This document shows positions 25,503-34,123 of a stretch of DNA of 64,000 nt, in pieces (within the stretch, counting starts at the first letter, position 1; the number at the start of each line of letters is the position of its first letter). A program made the translations under genes and the position numbers. Below the pieces are notes generated by a model. The model had not been told where the DNA came from. It did no database searches and worked only from the letters and a program-made list of their open reading frames with translations. Source of the stretch: Aeromicrobium sp. Leaf350 (GTDB lineage Bacteria > Actinomycetota > Actinomycetes > Propionibacteriales > Nocardioidaceae); assembly GCF_916858655.1 (NCBI RefSeq), contig NZ_CAKASL010000001.1, positions 1,612,001 through 1,676,000 of the forward strand, given 5' to 3'.

Positions 25503-26351
25503 ATGGGCAAGAAGTCGCGCCGCAAGGGCGAGAAGAAGGCACGGATGCCGTACGTCGCACGCACCTTCGAGGGGCTGGCCGGCGAGCTGGACCTCGTGGC
25601 GCTGCGCGAGTTCGTGCCGTCGGCCACCGGCACCGTCACCCTCGCCGAGGGGGTCGAGGGCGCCGGTCGCGAGATCCAGGTGTGCTCGCTGCTCCCCGGC
25701 AACGGAGCGGGCCTGGTCCGTCCCGACGGTCAGATCTGGGTCGGCCTGCAGGTCCTGCACAACCACGGTGACATCAGCCGCGACTACGCCGGCATCATCG
25801 AGACGGCGCTGACGCTCGAGCCCGGACAGCCCGTCGCCGTGAGCGATCCCGGCGTCGGTCCGCGACTCCAGGAGCTGCTCGTCACCGACGCGCCCTTCGA
25901 GGTCACGGTGCATGAGGGCTTCGACTTCTGGCTCGAGGGCGTCGAGGCTGGCGACCAGGCTCGGGCGCTGCTCGAGCAGGCGAACGCGAGCGCCGCCCCC
26001 ACCGTCAAGCTCGACGGCGTCGAGGCGGCCTACTGGACCCAGATGGGGGAGCGCCGCTTCCTCCGCTGGGTGCAGCCCCACGACGAGTCGACGCTGCTCG
26101 ACGCGTTCGCCCGCCTGCACGCTGCGGGCGAGGACCACCTGGGCGAGGGTGTCCGTCTGATCGGCATGTTCCGCGCTCACGGTCTGCTCGTGCCGGTGTG
26201 GGAGACCGACGGTGAGGCGGCAGCGCTCGAGGAGCCCGCCGTCGCCCTGAAGGCTCGCATCGACGAGGCGCTCGCCGACACCAGCGACCTGACGGCCGAG
26301 CAGCGCGACGCCCGCAGCGGGCTCGCCAACCGCCAGCTGACGATCCGCTAG
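25503..26351 (+). CDS. DUF5926 family protein, 282 aa
   Basis: Begins MGKKSRRKGEKKARMPYVARTFEGLAGELDLVALREFVPSATG, a basic Lys-rich head and the PYV-(A/E)-R-x-FEGL motif that I associate with the actinobacterial DUF5926 family (once mis-annotated as topoisomerase-like). No membrane segment. Function unknown. A TAGGCT box at 25491-25496 ends six bases before the ATG. Co-transcription with the small membrane protein 14 bases downstream is likely. Confidence 0.72.
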   Translation: MGKKSRRKGEKKARMPYVARTFEGLAGELDLVALREFVPSATGTVTLAEGVEGAGREIQVCSLLPGNGAGLVRPDGQIWVGLQVLHNHGDISRDYAGIIETALTLEPGQPVAVSDPGVGPRLQELLVTDAPFEVTVHEGFDFWLEGVEAGDQARALLEQANASAAPTVKLDGVEAAYWTQMGERRFLRWVQPHDESTLLDAFARLHAAGEDHLGEGVRLIGMFRAHGLLVPVWETDGEAAALEEPAVALKARIDEALADTSDLTAEQRDARSGLANRQLTIR

Positions 26352-26365
26352 GCGGCGCCCCGCAG

Positions 26366-26563
26366 ATGCGTGTGTGGATCGTGCGGGGCCTGCTGGTGGT
26401 CGTCCTGTCCGTCCTGCTCGTCTACGCCGTCGCCGGCAGCTCACGGATCAGTGGTCCCGTGCTGTTCACCCTCGTGGAGAACCGCCACGGCGTGCACGTG
26501 GGCGACGTCGTCGCGTTCGTCACGTGGTGCGTCGGCCTGGGGGCCGTCGCCCGCGTGAAGTAG
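26366..26563 (+). CDS. Small two-helix membrane protein, 65 aa
   Basis: Two hydrophobic helices (about residues 5-25 and 44-62) around a loop containing SGPVLFTLVENRHGVHVGD, a polar tail of three residues. No family recognised. It follows DUF5926 by 14 bases and ends one base before the convergent stop of the next gene. Confidence 0.55.
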   Translation: MRVWIVRGLLVVVLSVLLVYAVAGSSRISGPVLFTLVENRHGVHVGDVVAFVTWCVGLGAVARVK

Positions 26564-26564
26564 G

Positions 26565-27980
26565 TCAGCCCCTCAGCGCACCGATGCCCAGCACCGCGGC
26601 GAGGCCGAGGGCGCTGCGCGGGTGGTACGCAGCCGTCCAGAGGCCGCCGTGCGCGGCACCCCGGTGCTCGTCCTGCCACGGCTCCTCGGACGGTGCCTGG
26701 TCGGCCCGCAGGTCGTGCACGAGCAGCGCCGCCATCAGCACGTTGGACGTGGCGGGGTCGAAGACCTCCACGCCGAAGCGGTGGGCGCCGGAGTAGGCCG
26801 CCGCGAGCGCCTTGTTCTTGAGGACGGAGCGCGTGCGGGTGGCCGGGGCGACGTTGAGCGACACGCGTGCGCCGGCCGCGATCGCGTCGGTGGCACGCCA
26901 GCGCTGCAGGCGCTTTGCGAGCGCGTAGTTCGGGCCCTGCTGCGGCACGAGCGCGTCGCACGTGCCGATCCGGGCGCCCGGCGCGTAGTGGCGCTGGAGG
27001 AGGCGTCCGCCGCTCACGACCCGCAGCGGGGCCCGGGTCAGCGAACGCCGACCGTACTTCTCCTCCGCGAGACGGATCTCGTCCTCCGCCACGACGTACA
27101 CGTCGGTCGGCGTCGCCAGGAACGAGAGCCCGGTGTCGGGGCGGTGCTTCAGCAGGTGGGCGGCCAGGGCGTCCGCCGCCATCGAGACCAGCACGTGCGT
27201 GGCGCCGTCGGCGTAGCAGTAGTTGCCGAGGACGAGCCGGCCCGGCACGTGGTCGAGCCACTCCGCGATCGCCGGGAGGTCGACCAGCAGGTCTGCGCCG
27301 GTGTCGGCCGACGACTTCGTGACGATGCGCGCGGGCAGGTGCGTGCGTCCCGCGCCCTCGCGGGCCTGCTCGACGAGACGCTCCTGCAGGTCCTCGCGCG
27401 GCAGGTCGATCGCGACGGTCTCGGCGCCCCAGCGCTGCAGCGCGCGCAGCGGCCCCATCTCGGCACCCGCGCCCAGGACGACGACCGTGTCGCCCTCGAG
27501 GCGCAGCCACTCCGGGTTGGCCATGACGGTGCGCACGGCGTCCGCGCAGGACGGCGTGATGATGCCGTTGTCGAGCCAGGCGACGAGCTGCGCCTCGAGG
27601 GCCGCCCCTCGCAGGCGCTCGCCGCGATACGGGACCGAGAGCTCGGTCTCGGGCTCGGCGCCACCGTCGACGGGCGTGGTCTTGAGCATCTGGGCCAGCG
27701 GCGCGGAGTCGATCGCCTCGGTCAGGGGGCCGTCGCCGAAACGCATCTGGTCCTGGGCCGAGCGCAGCCCGTCGTGCGCGATGCGCCGTGCCGCGGCAGC
27801 GTCGCCGATGCCCGCCTCGACCGCCCGCACGTAGTGGGCCAGGTAGTTCCGTCGCCAGTTGGTCTCCTGCTCCACCGCGCGGGCGCCGACCGGATCGGCC
27901 TTCCTCAACGCGTCCGCCAGCACGTCGCGTGCGGTGGAGGTGGTGCTCTCGGTCGGAAAGCGCAGCCCGGCATCGGTCAT
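26565..27980 (-). CDS. Uncharacterised Rossmann-like protein, 471 aa
   Basis: I do not recognise a family. A helical N-terminal third (NWRRNYLAHYVRAVE) is followed by a nucleotide-binding-type motif VVVLGAGAEMGPL at 167-178 and a following strand ETVAIDLPREDL, typical of NAD(P) or SAM binding. Later motifs are VVSGGRLLQRHYAPGARIG and KNKALAAAYSGAHRFGVEVFDPATSNVLMAALLVHDL. The last 40 residues hold a weak hydrophobic segment. AGGAGAAGGAG lies just upstream of the ATG. An inverted repeat GGAGTT-N12-AACTCC (28020-28043) in the upstream region may be regulatory. Confidence 0.6.
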   Translation of the reverse strand: MTDAGLRFPTESTTSTARDVLADALRKADPVGARAVEQETNWRRNYLAHYVRAVEAGIGDAAAARRIAHDGLRSAQDQMRFGDGPLTEAIDSAPLAQMLKTTPVDGGAEPETELSVPYRGERLRGAALEAQLVAWLDNGIITPSCADAVRTVMANPEWLRLEGDTVVVLGAGAEMGPLRALQRWGAETVAIDLPREDLQERLVEQAREGAGRTHLPARIVTKSSADTGADLLVDLPAIAEWLDHVPGRLVLGNYCYADGATHVLVSMAADALAAHLLKHRPDTGLSFLATPTDVYVVAEDEIRLAEEKYGRRSLTRAPLRVVSGGRLLQRHYAPGARIGTCDALVPQQGPNYALAKRLQRWRATDAIAAGARVSLNVAPATRTRSVLKNKALAAAYSGAHRFGVEVFDPATSNVLMAALLVHDLRADQAPSEEPWQDEHRGAAHGGLWTAAYHPRSALGLAAVLGIGALRG

Positions 27981-28064
27981 GGTCGACTCCTTCTCCTCCA
28001 GGCACCGTAAGGAGGCAGTGGAGTTACTCGGAAGTTGAACTCCGTGTGACCGGGCCCACGTGCG

Positions 28065-28688
28065 TCACGTGGGCCGCTCGCGGCACACCCCGTCGATGAT
28101 CGCCTCGACGACCCGGCGGGCCTGGCGGCGCACTTCCGCCGGCGGCAGCGCGGCGAGCGGCCCCCGGGTGGCGAGGCCGGCGAACCCGTGGACGGTCGCC
28201 CAGCACGCCCACCGCGCCCCGTCGCGGGCTGCGGCGCCGAGGAGGCCCGCCGCGACCATCTCGTCGAGCGCGTCGACCAGCATCCGGTACGGCGGCGCCT
28301 CGCGCGGGGCGGCGTCCTCGGGTCGGCTGCCCGGTGCGGGGAAGAACGCGACGGCGAACCACCCCGGCTCGCCGAGGGCGAAGTCGATGTAGCCGAGCCC
28401 GACCGCCCGGAGGCCGTCGATCGCCTGCGTGGCCCGGTCGCCCGTTCCGCTGCGGAGGGCGACCATGCGGTCGACCATCAGGTGCTGGATCCGCTGGCCG
28501 ACGGCGTCCAGCAGCTCGCGTCGGTCCGCGAAGTGGCGGTAGGCCGCGTTGGGCGAGACGCCCACCGCGCGGGTGACCTCCCGCATGCGGAGCGCCTCGG
28601 GTCCCTCCTGCCGCGTCAGCGTCAGCCCGGCCTCGATCAGGGCCTCGCGCAGGTCTCCGTGGTGGTACGGGCGATCACCCACCGCCAT
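28065..28688 (-). CDS. TetR-family regulator, divergent from ABC exporter, 207 aa
   Basis: N-terminal helix-turn-helix: HHGDLREALIEAGLTLTRQEGPEALRMREVTRAVGVSPNAAYRHFADRRELLDAV (residues 9-63). The C-terminal domain looks like the TetR_C_13-type ligand pocket. ATG 28688 has GGTGAGGT upstream. It is divergent from the Drr-type ABC pair at 28770, with a palindromic site at 28729-28749 between them, so it most likely represses the exporter and responds to its substrate. Confidence 0.86.
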   Translation of the reverse strand: MAVGDRPYHHGDLREALIEAGLTLTRQEGPEALRMREVTRAVGVSPNAAYRHFADRRELLDAVGQRIQHLMVDRMVALRSGTGDRATQAIDGLRAVGLGYIDFALGEPGWFAVAFFPAPGSRPEDAAPREAPPYRMLVDALDEMVAAGLLGAAARDGARWACWATVHGFAGLATRGPLAALPPAEVRRQARRVVEAIIDGVCRERPT

Positions 28689-28728
28689 TGACCTCACCAC
28701 CCTCGACTCCCTAGGCTGGGTCCATCCT

Positions 28729-28749
28729 AGTGTGTACGGTGTCCACATT
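28729..28749. promoter_or_regulatory. Imperfect palindrome between TetR gene and ABC exporter, likely operator
   Basis: Arms AGTGTGTAC (28729-28737) and GTCCACATT (28741-28749) match at seven of nine positions around GGT. The site lies in the only shared regulatory space of the divergent pair, and TGTAC-N-GT-N-CACA is a common TetR operator shape. Confidence 0.6.
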
Positions 28750-28769
28750 GCCACGCGGAAGGTGTGCCC

Positions 28770-29744
28770 ATGAGTGACTTCGCGATCGAGACCACCGGTC
28801 TCGTGAAGGTCTTCGGCGAGCACCGCGCCGTCGACGGCGTCGACCTGCAGGTGGCCCCGGGAGGCGTCTACGGCGTGCTCGGGCCCAACGGCGCCGGCAA
28901 GACCACGACGATCCGCATGCTCGCCACGCTGCTCAAGCCCGACGGCGGGTCGGCCCGGGTGCTCGGGCACGACGTCGTCACCGAGTCGCACCAGGTCCGC
29001 TCCCGCGTCGCCATGACCGGCCAGTTCGCCTCGCTCGACGAGGACCTGACCGGCCTGGAGAACCTCGTCATGCTCGCCAAGCTCTACGGCTACCGCGGCA
29101 CGGCGGCCCGCGACCGCGCCGACCAGCTGCTCGACGCCTTCGACCTGACCGAGGCGGGCACCAAGCAGGTCAAGAGCTACTCCGGCGGCATGCGTCGACG
29201 CATCGACATCGCCGGCAGCATCGTGGTGCGTCCCGACCTGATGTTCCTCGACGAGCCCACCACGGGTCTCGACCCTCGCAGTCGCAACCAGGTCTGGGAC
29301 ATCGTGCGGGCCTTGGTCGGGGCCGGCACCACGGTGCTGCTCACGACCCAGTACCTCGACGAGGCCGACCAGCTGGCCGACCGCATCGCCGTGATCGACC
29401 GCGGCAAGGTCATCGCCGAGGGAACCACGGGTGAGCTCAAGGCCTCCGTCGGCACGGGCGCGCTGCGCATCCGCGTGGCCGACCCGGCCGACCGCGACCG
29501 CGCGGGCGTGCTGCTCGCCGAGGCCCTCGGCGGCGAGCCCGTCACGGAGAAGGATCCCTACGCGCTCAGCCTCAACGTCTCCTCGCCCGGTGACGTCCCG
29601 GCCGCGCTCGTGCGGGTGCGCGAGCACGGCGTCGACGTCAGCGAGTTCTCGCTCGGCCAGCCCAGCCTCGACGAGGTGTTCCTCGCCCTCACCGGCGAGC
29701 ACGTGGCCGATGTCGAGTCCACCGATTCGGAGGTCCCGGCATGA
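28770..29744 (+). CDS. DrrA-type ABC transporter ATPase, 324 aa
   Basis: Nucleotide-binding subunit: Walker [16 protein letters not shown] (about residues 38-52), signature [12 protein letters not shown] (about 136-147), Walker [15 protein letters not shown], and the DrrA-type C-terminal extension that includes [15 protein letters not shown]. It energises the permease encoded next. ATG 28770 has GGAAGG seven bases upstream, better than the GTG two codons earlier. Substrate is probably a hydrophobic drug-like compound or lipid. Confidence 0.9.
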   Translation: MSDFAIETTGLVKVFGEHRAVDGVDLQVAPGGVYGVLGPNGAGKTTTIRMLATLLKPDGGSARVLGHDVVTESHQVRSRVAMTGQFASLDEDLTGLENLVMLAKLYGYRGTAARDRADQLLDAFDLTEAGTKQVKSYSGGMRRRIDIAGSIVVRPDLMFLDEPTTGLDPRSRNQVWDIVRALVGAGTTVLLTTQYLDEADQLADRIAVIDRGKVIAEGTTGELKASVGTGALRIRVADPADRDRAGVLLAEALGGEPVTEKDPYALSLNVSSPGDVPAALVRVREHGVDVSEFSLGQPSLDEVFLALTGEHVADVESTDSEVPA

Positions 29745-30583
29745 CCACCACTCCCACGTCCGCAGCAGCGGCGTCGATGGACGCCAAGGTGCGCGAGGCG
29801 GTCGGCAGTGCCGACCGGCCCGAGCCCGTCGGCCCGGTCGCGTCGTCGCTGATCTTCACGCACCGCGCGCTGCTCAAGATCAAGCACGTCCCCGAGCAGC
29901 TCTTCGACGTCACGATGTTCCCGATCCTGTTCACGCTGATGTTCACCTACATCTTCGGCGGCGCGATCGCGGGCTCCACGGGTCAGTACCTGGAGTACCT
30001 GGCGCCCGGCATCCTCGTGCAGACCGTCGTCATGATCACGATGTACACCGCGATGACGATCAACAACGACATCAAGAAGGGCGTCTTCGACCGCATCCGG
30101 TCGCTGCCCGTCTGGCGCCCGTCGCTCATGGTCGGCGCGCTGCTGGGCGACACCCTGCGCTACACGATGGCCTCGGCCGTGATCCTCGTCGTCACGATGC
30201 TGATCGGCTACCGCCCGCCGGGCGGCGTCGCGGGGGTCGTCACCGCCGTGCTGCTCCTGCTGCTGTTCTGCTTCAGCGTCAGCTGGATCTGGACCCTGCT
30301 CGGCATGAAGCTGCGCAGCCCGGAGTCGGTCATGGGCGTCTCGATGATGGTGCTGTTCCCGCTCACGTTCCTGTCGAACGTGTTCGTGCCGATCGACACG
30401 ATGCCCGACTGGCTGCAGCCGGTCGTCGAGCACAACCCGGTCTCGATCCTGGTCGACGCGGTGCGCAGCCTCATGGTCGGTGACCCGCACGGCGGCTCGA
30501 TCCTGCAGGTGCTGGTCATCTCCGGCGTCCTCGTCGCGATCTTCGGCCCCCTCACGATGCGCGCCTACTCCCGCAAGAGCTGA
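29741..30583 (+). CDS. DrrB-type ABC-2 permease, 280 aa
   Basis: Six-helix ABC-2 permease: [26 protein letters not shown] (first helix), then [19 protein letters not shown], and [40 protein letters not shown], the family's hallmark end region. Its ATG overlaps the ATPase stop by four bases (ATGA). Together they form a half-operon of two, repressed presumably by the divergent TetR protein. Confidence 0.9.
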   Translation: MTTTPTSAAAASMDAKVREAVGSADRPEPVGPVASSLIFTHRALLKIKHVPEQLFDVTMFPILFTLMFTYIFGGAIAGSTGQYLEYLAPGILVQTVVMITMYTAMTINNDIKKGVFDRIRSLPVWRPSLMVGALLGDTLRYTMASAVILVVTMLIGYRPPGGVAGVVTAVLLLLLFCFSVSWIWTLLGMKLRSPESVMGVSMMVLFPLTFLSNVFVPIDTMPDWLQPVVEHNPVSILVDAVRSLMVGDPHGGSILQVLVISGVLVAIFGPLTMRAYSRKS

Positions 30584-30589
30584 CCACCC

Positions 30590-30713
30590 GCGGATTCCCA
30601 CGAGACCGCTCGAATCCCGCGTCGAGCGCACGAAACTTCGTGCGCCCGACGCGGGATTCGTGGGTGGGGGCACCTCCCAGCACGAAGTGCGAGGGGGACA
30701 CCCAGGAATCCGC
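30590..30713. repeat. Palindromic intergenic repeat, family R, copy 2
   Basis: Same element as at 16097 and 32990, with outer arms GCGGATTCCCACGAGAC and an end GGAATCCGC. The core AATCCCGCGTCG...CGACGCGGGATT is intact (the right arm differs by one base). The right flank carries GGTGGGGGCACCTCCCAGC, also found in copy 1. It starts seven bases after the permease stop codon. Confidence 0.82.
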
Positions 30714-30736
30714 AGGCCCCCCGCTAGCCTCGGGAT

Positions 30737-31378
30737 GTGGGAGCCATTCATCTGATCCGGCACGGGCAGGCCTCGTGGGAGTCCGACGACTACGACCAGC
30801 TCTCCGAGCTCGGCTACCGGCAGGCGTCCTGGCTGGGCCAGTCGTGGGAGTCGTCCGGGTTCGCGCCGACGTGGTCGGTCGCGGGATCGCTCAAGCGGCA
30901 CGCGCAGACCGCGGTCGGCGTCATCGACGCGATCGACGGCGACCTCTACGACGTCGACCCGGGCTGGAACGAGTACGACCACCTCGCGCTGACGGGCGCG
31001 TCGTCGACGGCCGACCGACCGAGCGACCCCAAGGAGTTCCAGCGCCAGCTCGACGCATCGCTCGAGGCGTGGGTCGGCGGCACCGGGTCGGCCGCGGGGG
31101 AGTCGTTCGACGAGTTCGAGACCCGCGTGCTGGGTGCCCTGGCCGTCGCCGGCGAGAACGCCGGGTCGGGGCAGGCGGTCGCCTCGTTCACCTCGGGCGG
31201 CCCCATCGCCCTCGTGGCCTCGCACCTGCTGGCGGGCGACGCGTCGCTGTTCATCACCCTCAACCGCGTCGTGGTCAACGCCTCAGTCACGACCGTCATG
31301 GTCGGCCGTGGCGGCACCCGCCTGCTGACCTTCAACGAGCACACGCACGTTCCGAAGGACGGCATCACCTTTCGCTGA
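30737..31378 (+). CDS. Histidine phosphatase superfamily protein, 213 aa
   Basis: N-terminal phosphohistidine motif HLIRHGQASWES (RHG at residues 8-10) and the helix SLKRHAQTAVGV. The region where the second catalytic His is expected (usually HGGPI or HGGVI) reads SFTSGGPIALVAS, with Ser in place of His. It may act on different substrates or be a weaker enzyme; related actinobacterial proteins share this look, to my memory. GTG start at 30737, TAGCCT box six bases before it. Confidence 0.82.
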   Translation: MGAIHLIRHGQASWESDDYDQLSELGYRQASWLGQSWESSGFAPTWSVAGSLKRHAQTAVGVIDAIDGDLYDVDPGWNEYDHLALTGASSTADRPSDPKEFQRQLDASLEAWVGGTGSAAGESFDEFETRVLGALAVAGENAGSGQAVASFTSGGPIALVASHLLAGDASLFITLNRVVVNASVTTVMVGRGGTRLLTFNEHTHVPKDGITFR

Positions 31379-31379
31379 G

Positions 31380-31402
31380 TTCAGATACCGGTAGTATCTG
31401 AA
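31380..31402. promoter_or_regulatory. Palindromic operator directly upstream of SDR gene
   Basis: Perfect arms TTCAGATAC (31380-31388) and GTATCTGAA (31394-31402) around CGGTA. It ends two bases before the ATG at 31405 and contains the likely -10 (TAGTAT, 31392-31397), so repressor binding would block initiation. The core CAGATACCG-N3-GTATC is repeated before the monooxygenase gene at 44631. Confidence 0.8.
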
Positions 31403-31404
31403 AC

Positions 31405-32220
31405 ATGACGACCTTCACCACGGGCACGCGCGTGCTCGTCACCGGCGCCTCCTCGGGCCTCGGCCTCGCCTTCGCCCAGCAGCTCGCGGCCTCGGGCTGC
31501 CGCGTCCTCGCCACCGACGTCCACGCCGAGGCGCCCGCCGAGCTGGCCGACCTGGACGGCGTCGACTACTTGACGCTCGACGTCACGCAGGACGCGCACT
31601 GGGACCGCGCCCACACCTGGGTCGTGGAGAACTTCGAGGGCCTCGACGTGCTGTTCAACAACGCGGGCGTCGCGGCCGGCGGACGCATCGAGCTGTCCGA
31701 GATCGACCAGTGGCAGTGGATCATCGACATCAACGTGCTGGGCGTCGTGCGCGGGTGCAAGACGTTCGTGCCGCTGTTCAAGGAGCAGGGTGCGGGGCAC
31801 ATCGTGAACACCGCGTCGGCTGCGGGCCTCGTGCACGCCCCCGGCATGAGCGAGTACAACGCGGTCAAGGCTGCGGTGGTCGCCCTCAGCGAGACCCTGC
31901 GGCACGAGCTCGACCCGTTCGACATCAAGGTCAGCGTCGTCTGCCCGACCTTCTTCAAGACCAACCTCGGTGACTCGATGCGCGGCAAGGACGAGGCGGC
32001 GCTGAAAGCGGCCTCGAAGCTGATCAACGGTTCCAGCCGCACCGCCGACGGCATCGCCCGCGAGGTGCTCAAGCAGGTGCGGCGCAACGCCTACCTGATC
32101 CTGCCCGACCGCGACGCGATCATGGCGTACCACGCGAAGCGCGTGGCCCGTCCGGTCTACGACCGGATGATGTTCAAGGCCGCTGCGAAGCTGGCCGCCC
32201 GGACCACCAGGAAGGCCTGA
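31405..32220 (+). CDS. Short-chain dehydrogenase/reductase, 271 aa
   Basis: Classical SDR: cofactor motif VLVTGASSGLGLAFA (residues 10-24), NNAGV, active-site YNAVK (Tyr/Lys pair, about 152-156) with the preceding S in NTASAAG. The C-terminal third (RRNAYLILPDRDAIMAYHAKRVARPVYDRMMFKAAAKLAARTTRKA) is a long basic amphipathic tail seen in membrane-associated SDRs such as mycobacterial SadH-like proteins. Directly under a palindromic operator that also occurs before a monooxygenase gene at 44.6 kb. Operonic with the next SDR. Confidence 0.88.
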   Translation: MTTFTTGTRVLVTGASSGLGLAFAQQLAASGCRVLATDVHAEAPAELADLDGVDYLTLDVTQDAHWDRAHTWVVENFEGLDVLFNNAGVAAGGRIELSEIDQWQWIIDINVLGVVRGCKTFVPLFKEQGAGHIVNTASAAGLVHAPGMSEYNAVKAAVVALSETLRHELDPFDIKVSVVCPTFFKTNLGDSMRGKDEAALKAASKLINGSSRTADGIAREVLKQVRRNAYLILPDRDAIMAYHAKRVARPVYDRMMFKAAAKLAARTTRKA

Positions 32221-32221
32221 C

Positions 32222-32980
32222 GTGCGTCGCACCATCCTCATCACCGGAGCCAGCTCCGGACTCGGGGCCGAGATGGCTCGCCAGTTCGCCGCGAAGGGTC
32301 ACGACCTGGCCATCACGGCGCGGCGCACCGACCGTCTCGAGGAGCTCCGCGCCGAGATCGCGGCCGCTCACCCGGAGGTGAAGGTCTCGGTCCACGCGCT
32401 CGACGTGAACGACCACGACCAGGTCTTCGCGGTGTTCACGGCGGCCGCCCGCGAGCTGGGTGGCCTCGACCGCGTGATCGTGAACGCCGGTCTCGGCAAG
32501 GGCGGGCGCATCGGCACCGGCAAGTTCGAGGCCAACAAGGAGACCGCGGAGACGAACTTCATCGCGGCGCTCGCCCAGTGCGAGGCGGCGATGGAGCACT
32601 TCTACGAGCGCAAGGCCGGGCACCTGGTGCTGATCTCCAGCGTCTCGGCGATGCGCGGCATGCCGGGCTCGATGACCTCCTACGCCGCCACGAAGGCCGC
32701 CGTCGCGCACCTCGCGGAGGGCATCCGCATAGACCTGGTCAACCGCAAGGGGCACGACATCGCCGTCTCGACGATCTACCCGGGCTACATCGCCTCGGAG
32801 ATGAACGAGAAGGTGGAGCAGGAGCAGAAGCTCATGGTCGACACCGCCACGGGCGTGCGCGCGATGGTCAAGGCCATCGACAAGGAGGTCGACGACGCCC
32901 CGGTGCCCGCCTGGCCCTGGCTCCCGCTGGGACAGGTGCTCAAGCACGCGCCCCGGGGCATTGCCCGCCGTCTGGTCTAG
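32222..32980 (+). CDS. Short-chain dehydrogenase/reductase, 252 aa
   Basis: SDR with RTILITGASSGLGAEMARQFA (residues 3-23), NAGLGKGG, catalytic S-x-Y-AATK (SMTSYAATKAAVAHLAEG) and the ending WPWLPLGQVLKHAPRGIARRL, typical for lipid-related SDRs. GTG start one base after the TGA of the upstream SDR gene, so both are translated together. Substrate unknown; the pair may oxidise and reduce the same lipid alcohol. Confidence 0.86.
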   Translation: MRRTILITGASSGLGAEMARQFAAKGHDLAITARRTDRLEELRAEIAAAHPEVKVSVHALDVNDHDQVFAVFTAAARELGGLDRVIVNAGLGKGGRIGTGKFEANKETAETNFIAALAQCEAAMEHFYERKAGHLVLISSVSAMRGMPGSMTSYAATKAAVAHLAEGIRIDLVNRKGHDIAVSTIYPGYIASEMNEKVEQEQKLMVDTATGVRAMVKAIDKEVDDAPVPAWPWLPLGQVLKHAPRGIARRLV

Positions 32981-32989
32981 TACGCCCGC

Positions 32990-33103
32990 GCGGTTTCCCA
33001 CGAGACCGCTCGAATCCCGCGTCGCGCGCACGAAGCTTCGTGTGCTCGACGCGGGATTGCTGGGTTGACCCAGGAAGTTTCCGACGGTCTCGTGGGAAAC
33101 CGC
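32990..33103. repeat. Palindromic intergenic repeat, family R, copy 3
   Basis: The shortest and most symmetrical copy: outer arms GCGGTTTCCCACGAGAC and GTCTCGTGGGAAACCGC. The core is a nearly perfect palindrome centred on GAAGCTTC (20 of 23 bases paired per arm), plus a CTGGGTTGACCCAG hairpin. It fills the gap between convergent genes (SDR end 32980, epimerase end 33111), where it can terminate both. Confidence 0.88.
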
Positions 33104-33110
33104 GCCGGGG

Positions 33111-34001
33111 TCAGGCGGCGACCGTCGCCTTGGCGACGACGTCGAGCGGCGTCGCGTCGACACCGAGCTCGTCCCGCGTCGCCGAGAAGTCCATGCGGAG
33201 GGGCTCGGTGAACAGGTAGCCGGTCTGCGCGATCGTGCGCGTCTCGCGGTGCACGAGACCGACGGCGCGCATGACGCCCATCGGCACCGGGCTGATCTTC
33301 GGGAGGTCGACGCCGCCGGCCGCGGCGTACGCCTCGACCAGCTCGCGCTGGGTCGCGTGGATCGCGGGGGCGACCACGATCGGCGCGCTGGGACGCGCGC
33401 CCGTCGCCACCATCGTCGCGGCGAGGTCCGGCAGGTAGGTCCAGGCGTGGACCGTGTCGACGTGGCCCACGGGCCGCACCGTCCTCCCGGCGAGCGTCGG
33501 CTCCCACATGCGCGGCCCGGCGTGGGACTGACCGACGCCGGGGCCGATGAAGTCGCCCGCGACCACGCTGACGGTCGTGGCGGGTGACGCGGCGCGCTGG
33601 GCGAGCAGCGTCTTCCGCACCTCGCCGAGTGGGCTGCGGGGCGCGATGCGGCTGCTCGCGCTCACGGGGGCAGAGGCATCGAAGGCGTAGAGGCTCTCGG
33701 GGAACACGACGGTCGTGCCGGCGGCGGCAGCCGCCTCCAGCACCGTGCGCTCGAGGGGCGGGAGCTCCTTCTTCCAGGCGTCGTCGCGGTAGGCGGAGGC
33801 GTGGAGGCAGAGGTACAGGACGTCGACGTCCTCGAGGGCCGCGCGAAGCGCCGTGCCGTCCGTCGCGTCGAGCGGGACGGTCGTGAGGTCGGCAGGTCCG
33901 CGACCGGAGCGGGTGGCGACGGTGGCGTCGGCGCCCGCGGCGATGAGCTGTCGAGCAACGTGGGGGCCGATCTGTCCGGCGCCGATGACGAGGTGCTTCA
34001 T
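33111..34001 (-). CDS. NAD-dependent epimerase/dehydratase-like protein, 296 aa
   Basis: Rossmann motif KHLVIGAGQIGPHVARQLI at the N-terminus and a GDFIGPGV segment typical of extended-SDR/NmrA-type proteins. No canonical YxxxK motif is visible, so it may act as a redox sensor or an atypical reductase. ATG 34001 is preceded by CAGGAGACACC. Divergent from the TetR gene at 34124 with two matched operator sites between, so it is the likely target of that regulator. Confidence 0.8.
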   Translation of the reverse strand: MKHLVIGAGQIGPHVARQLIAAGADATVATRSGRGPADLTTVPLDATDGTALRAALEDVDVLYLCLHASAYRDDAWKKELPPLERTVLEAAAAAGTTVVFPESLYAFDASAPVSASSRIAPRSPLGEVRKTLLAQRAASPATTVSVVAGDFIGPGVGQSHAGPRMWEPTLAGRTVRPVGHVDTVHAWTYLPDLAATMVATGARPSAPIVVAPAIHATQRELVEAYAAAGGVDLPKISPVPMGVMRAVGLVHRETRTIAQTGYLFTEPLRMDFSATRDELGVDATPLDVVAKATVAA

Positions 34002-34020
34002 GGTGTCTCCTGGATCAAAG

Positions 34021-34037
34021 TGTGAGCGGTGCTCTCG
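34021..34037. promoter_or_regulatory. TetR operator site 1 (epimerase side)
   Basis: TGTGAGCGGTGCTCTCG contains GAGC-N3-GCTC. It is 15/17 identical to the reverse complement of site 2 at 34069-34085, so the two sites face each other as a large inverted repeat, one next to each divergent gene. Confidence 0.72.
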
Positions 34038-34068
34038 GTTTGAGTCTGCACCGATCTCACATAGAAAG

Positions 34069-34085
34069 CAAGAGCACTGCTCACA
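34069..34085. promoter_or_regulatory. TetR operator site 2 (regulator side)
   Basis: CAAGAGCACTGCTCACA; its reverse complement matches site 1 at 15 of 17 bases and keeps the GAGC-N3-GCTC core. It lies about 27 bases upstream of the TAGCGT -10 box (34112-34117) of the regulator gene, at its -35 region. Confidence 0.72.
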
Positions 34086-34123
34086 TTTGTCAGGTGCGGT
34101 CTCGGATGCGTTAGCGTGAGGGC

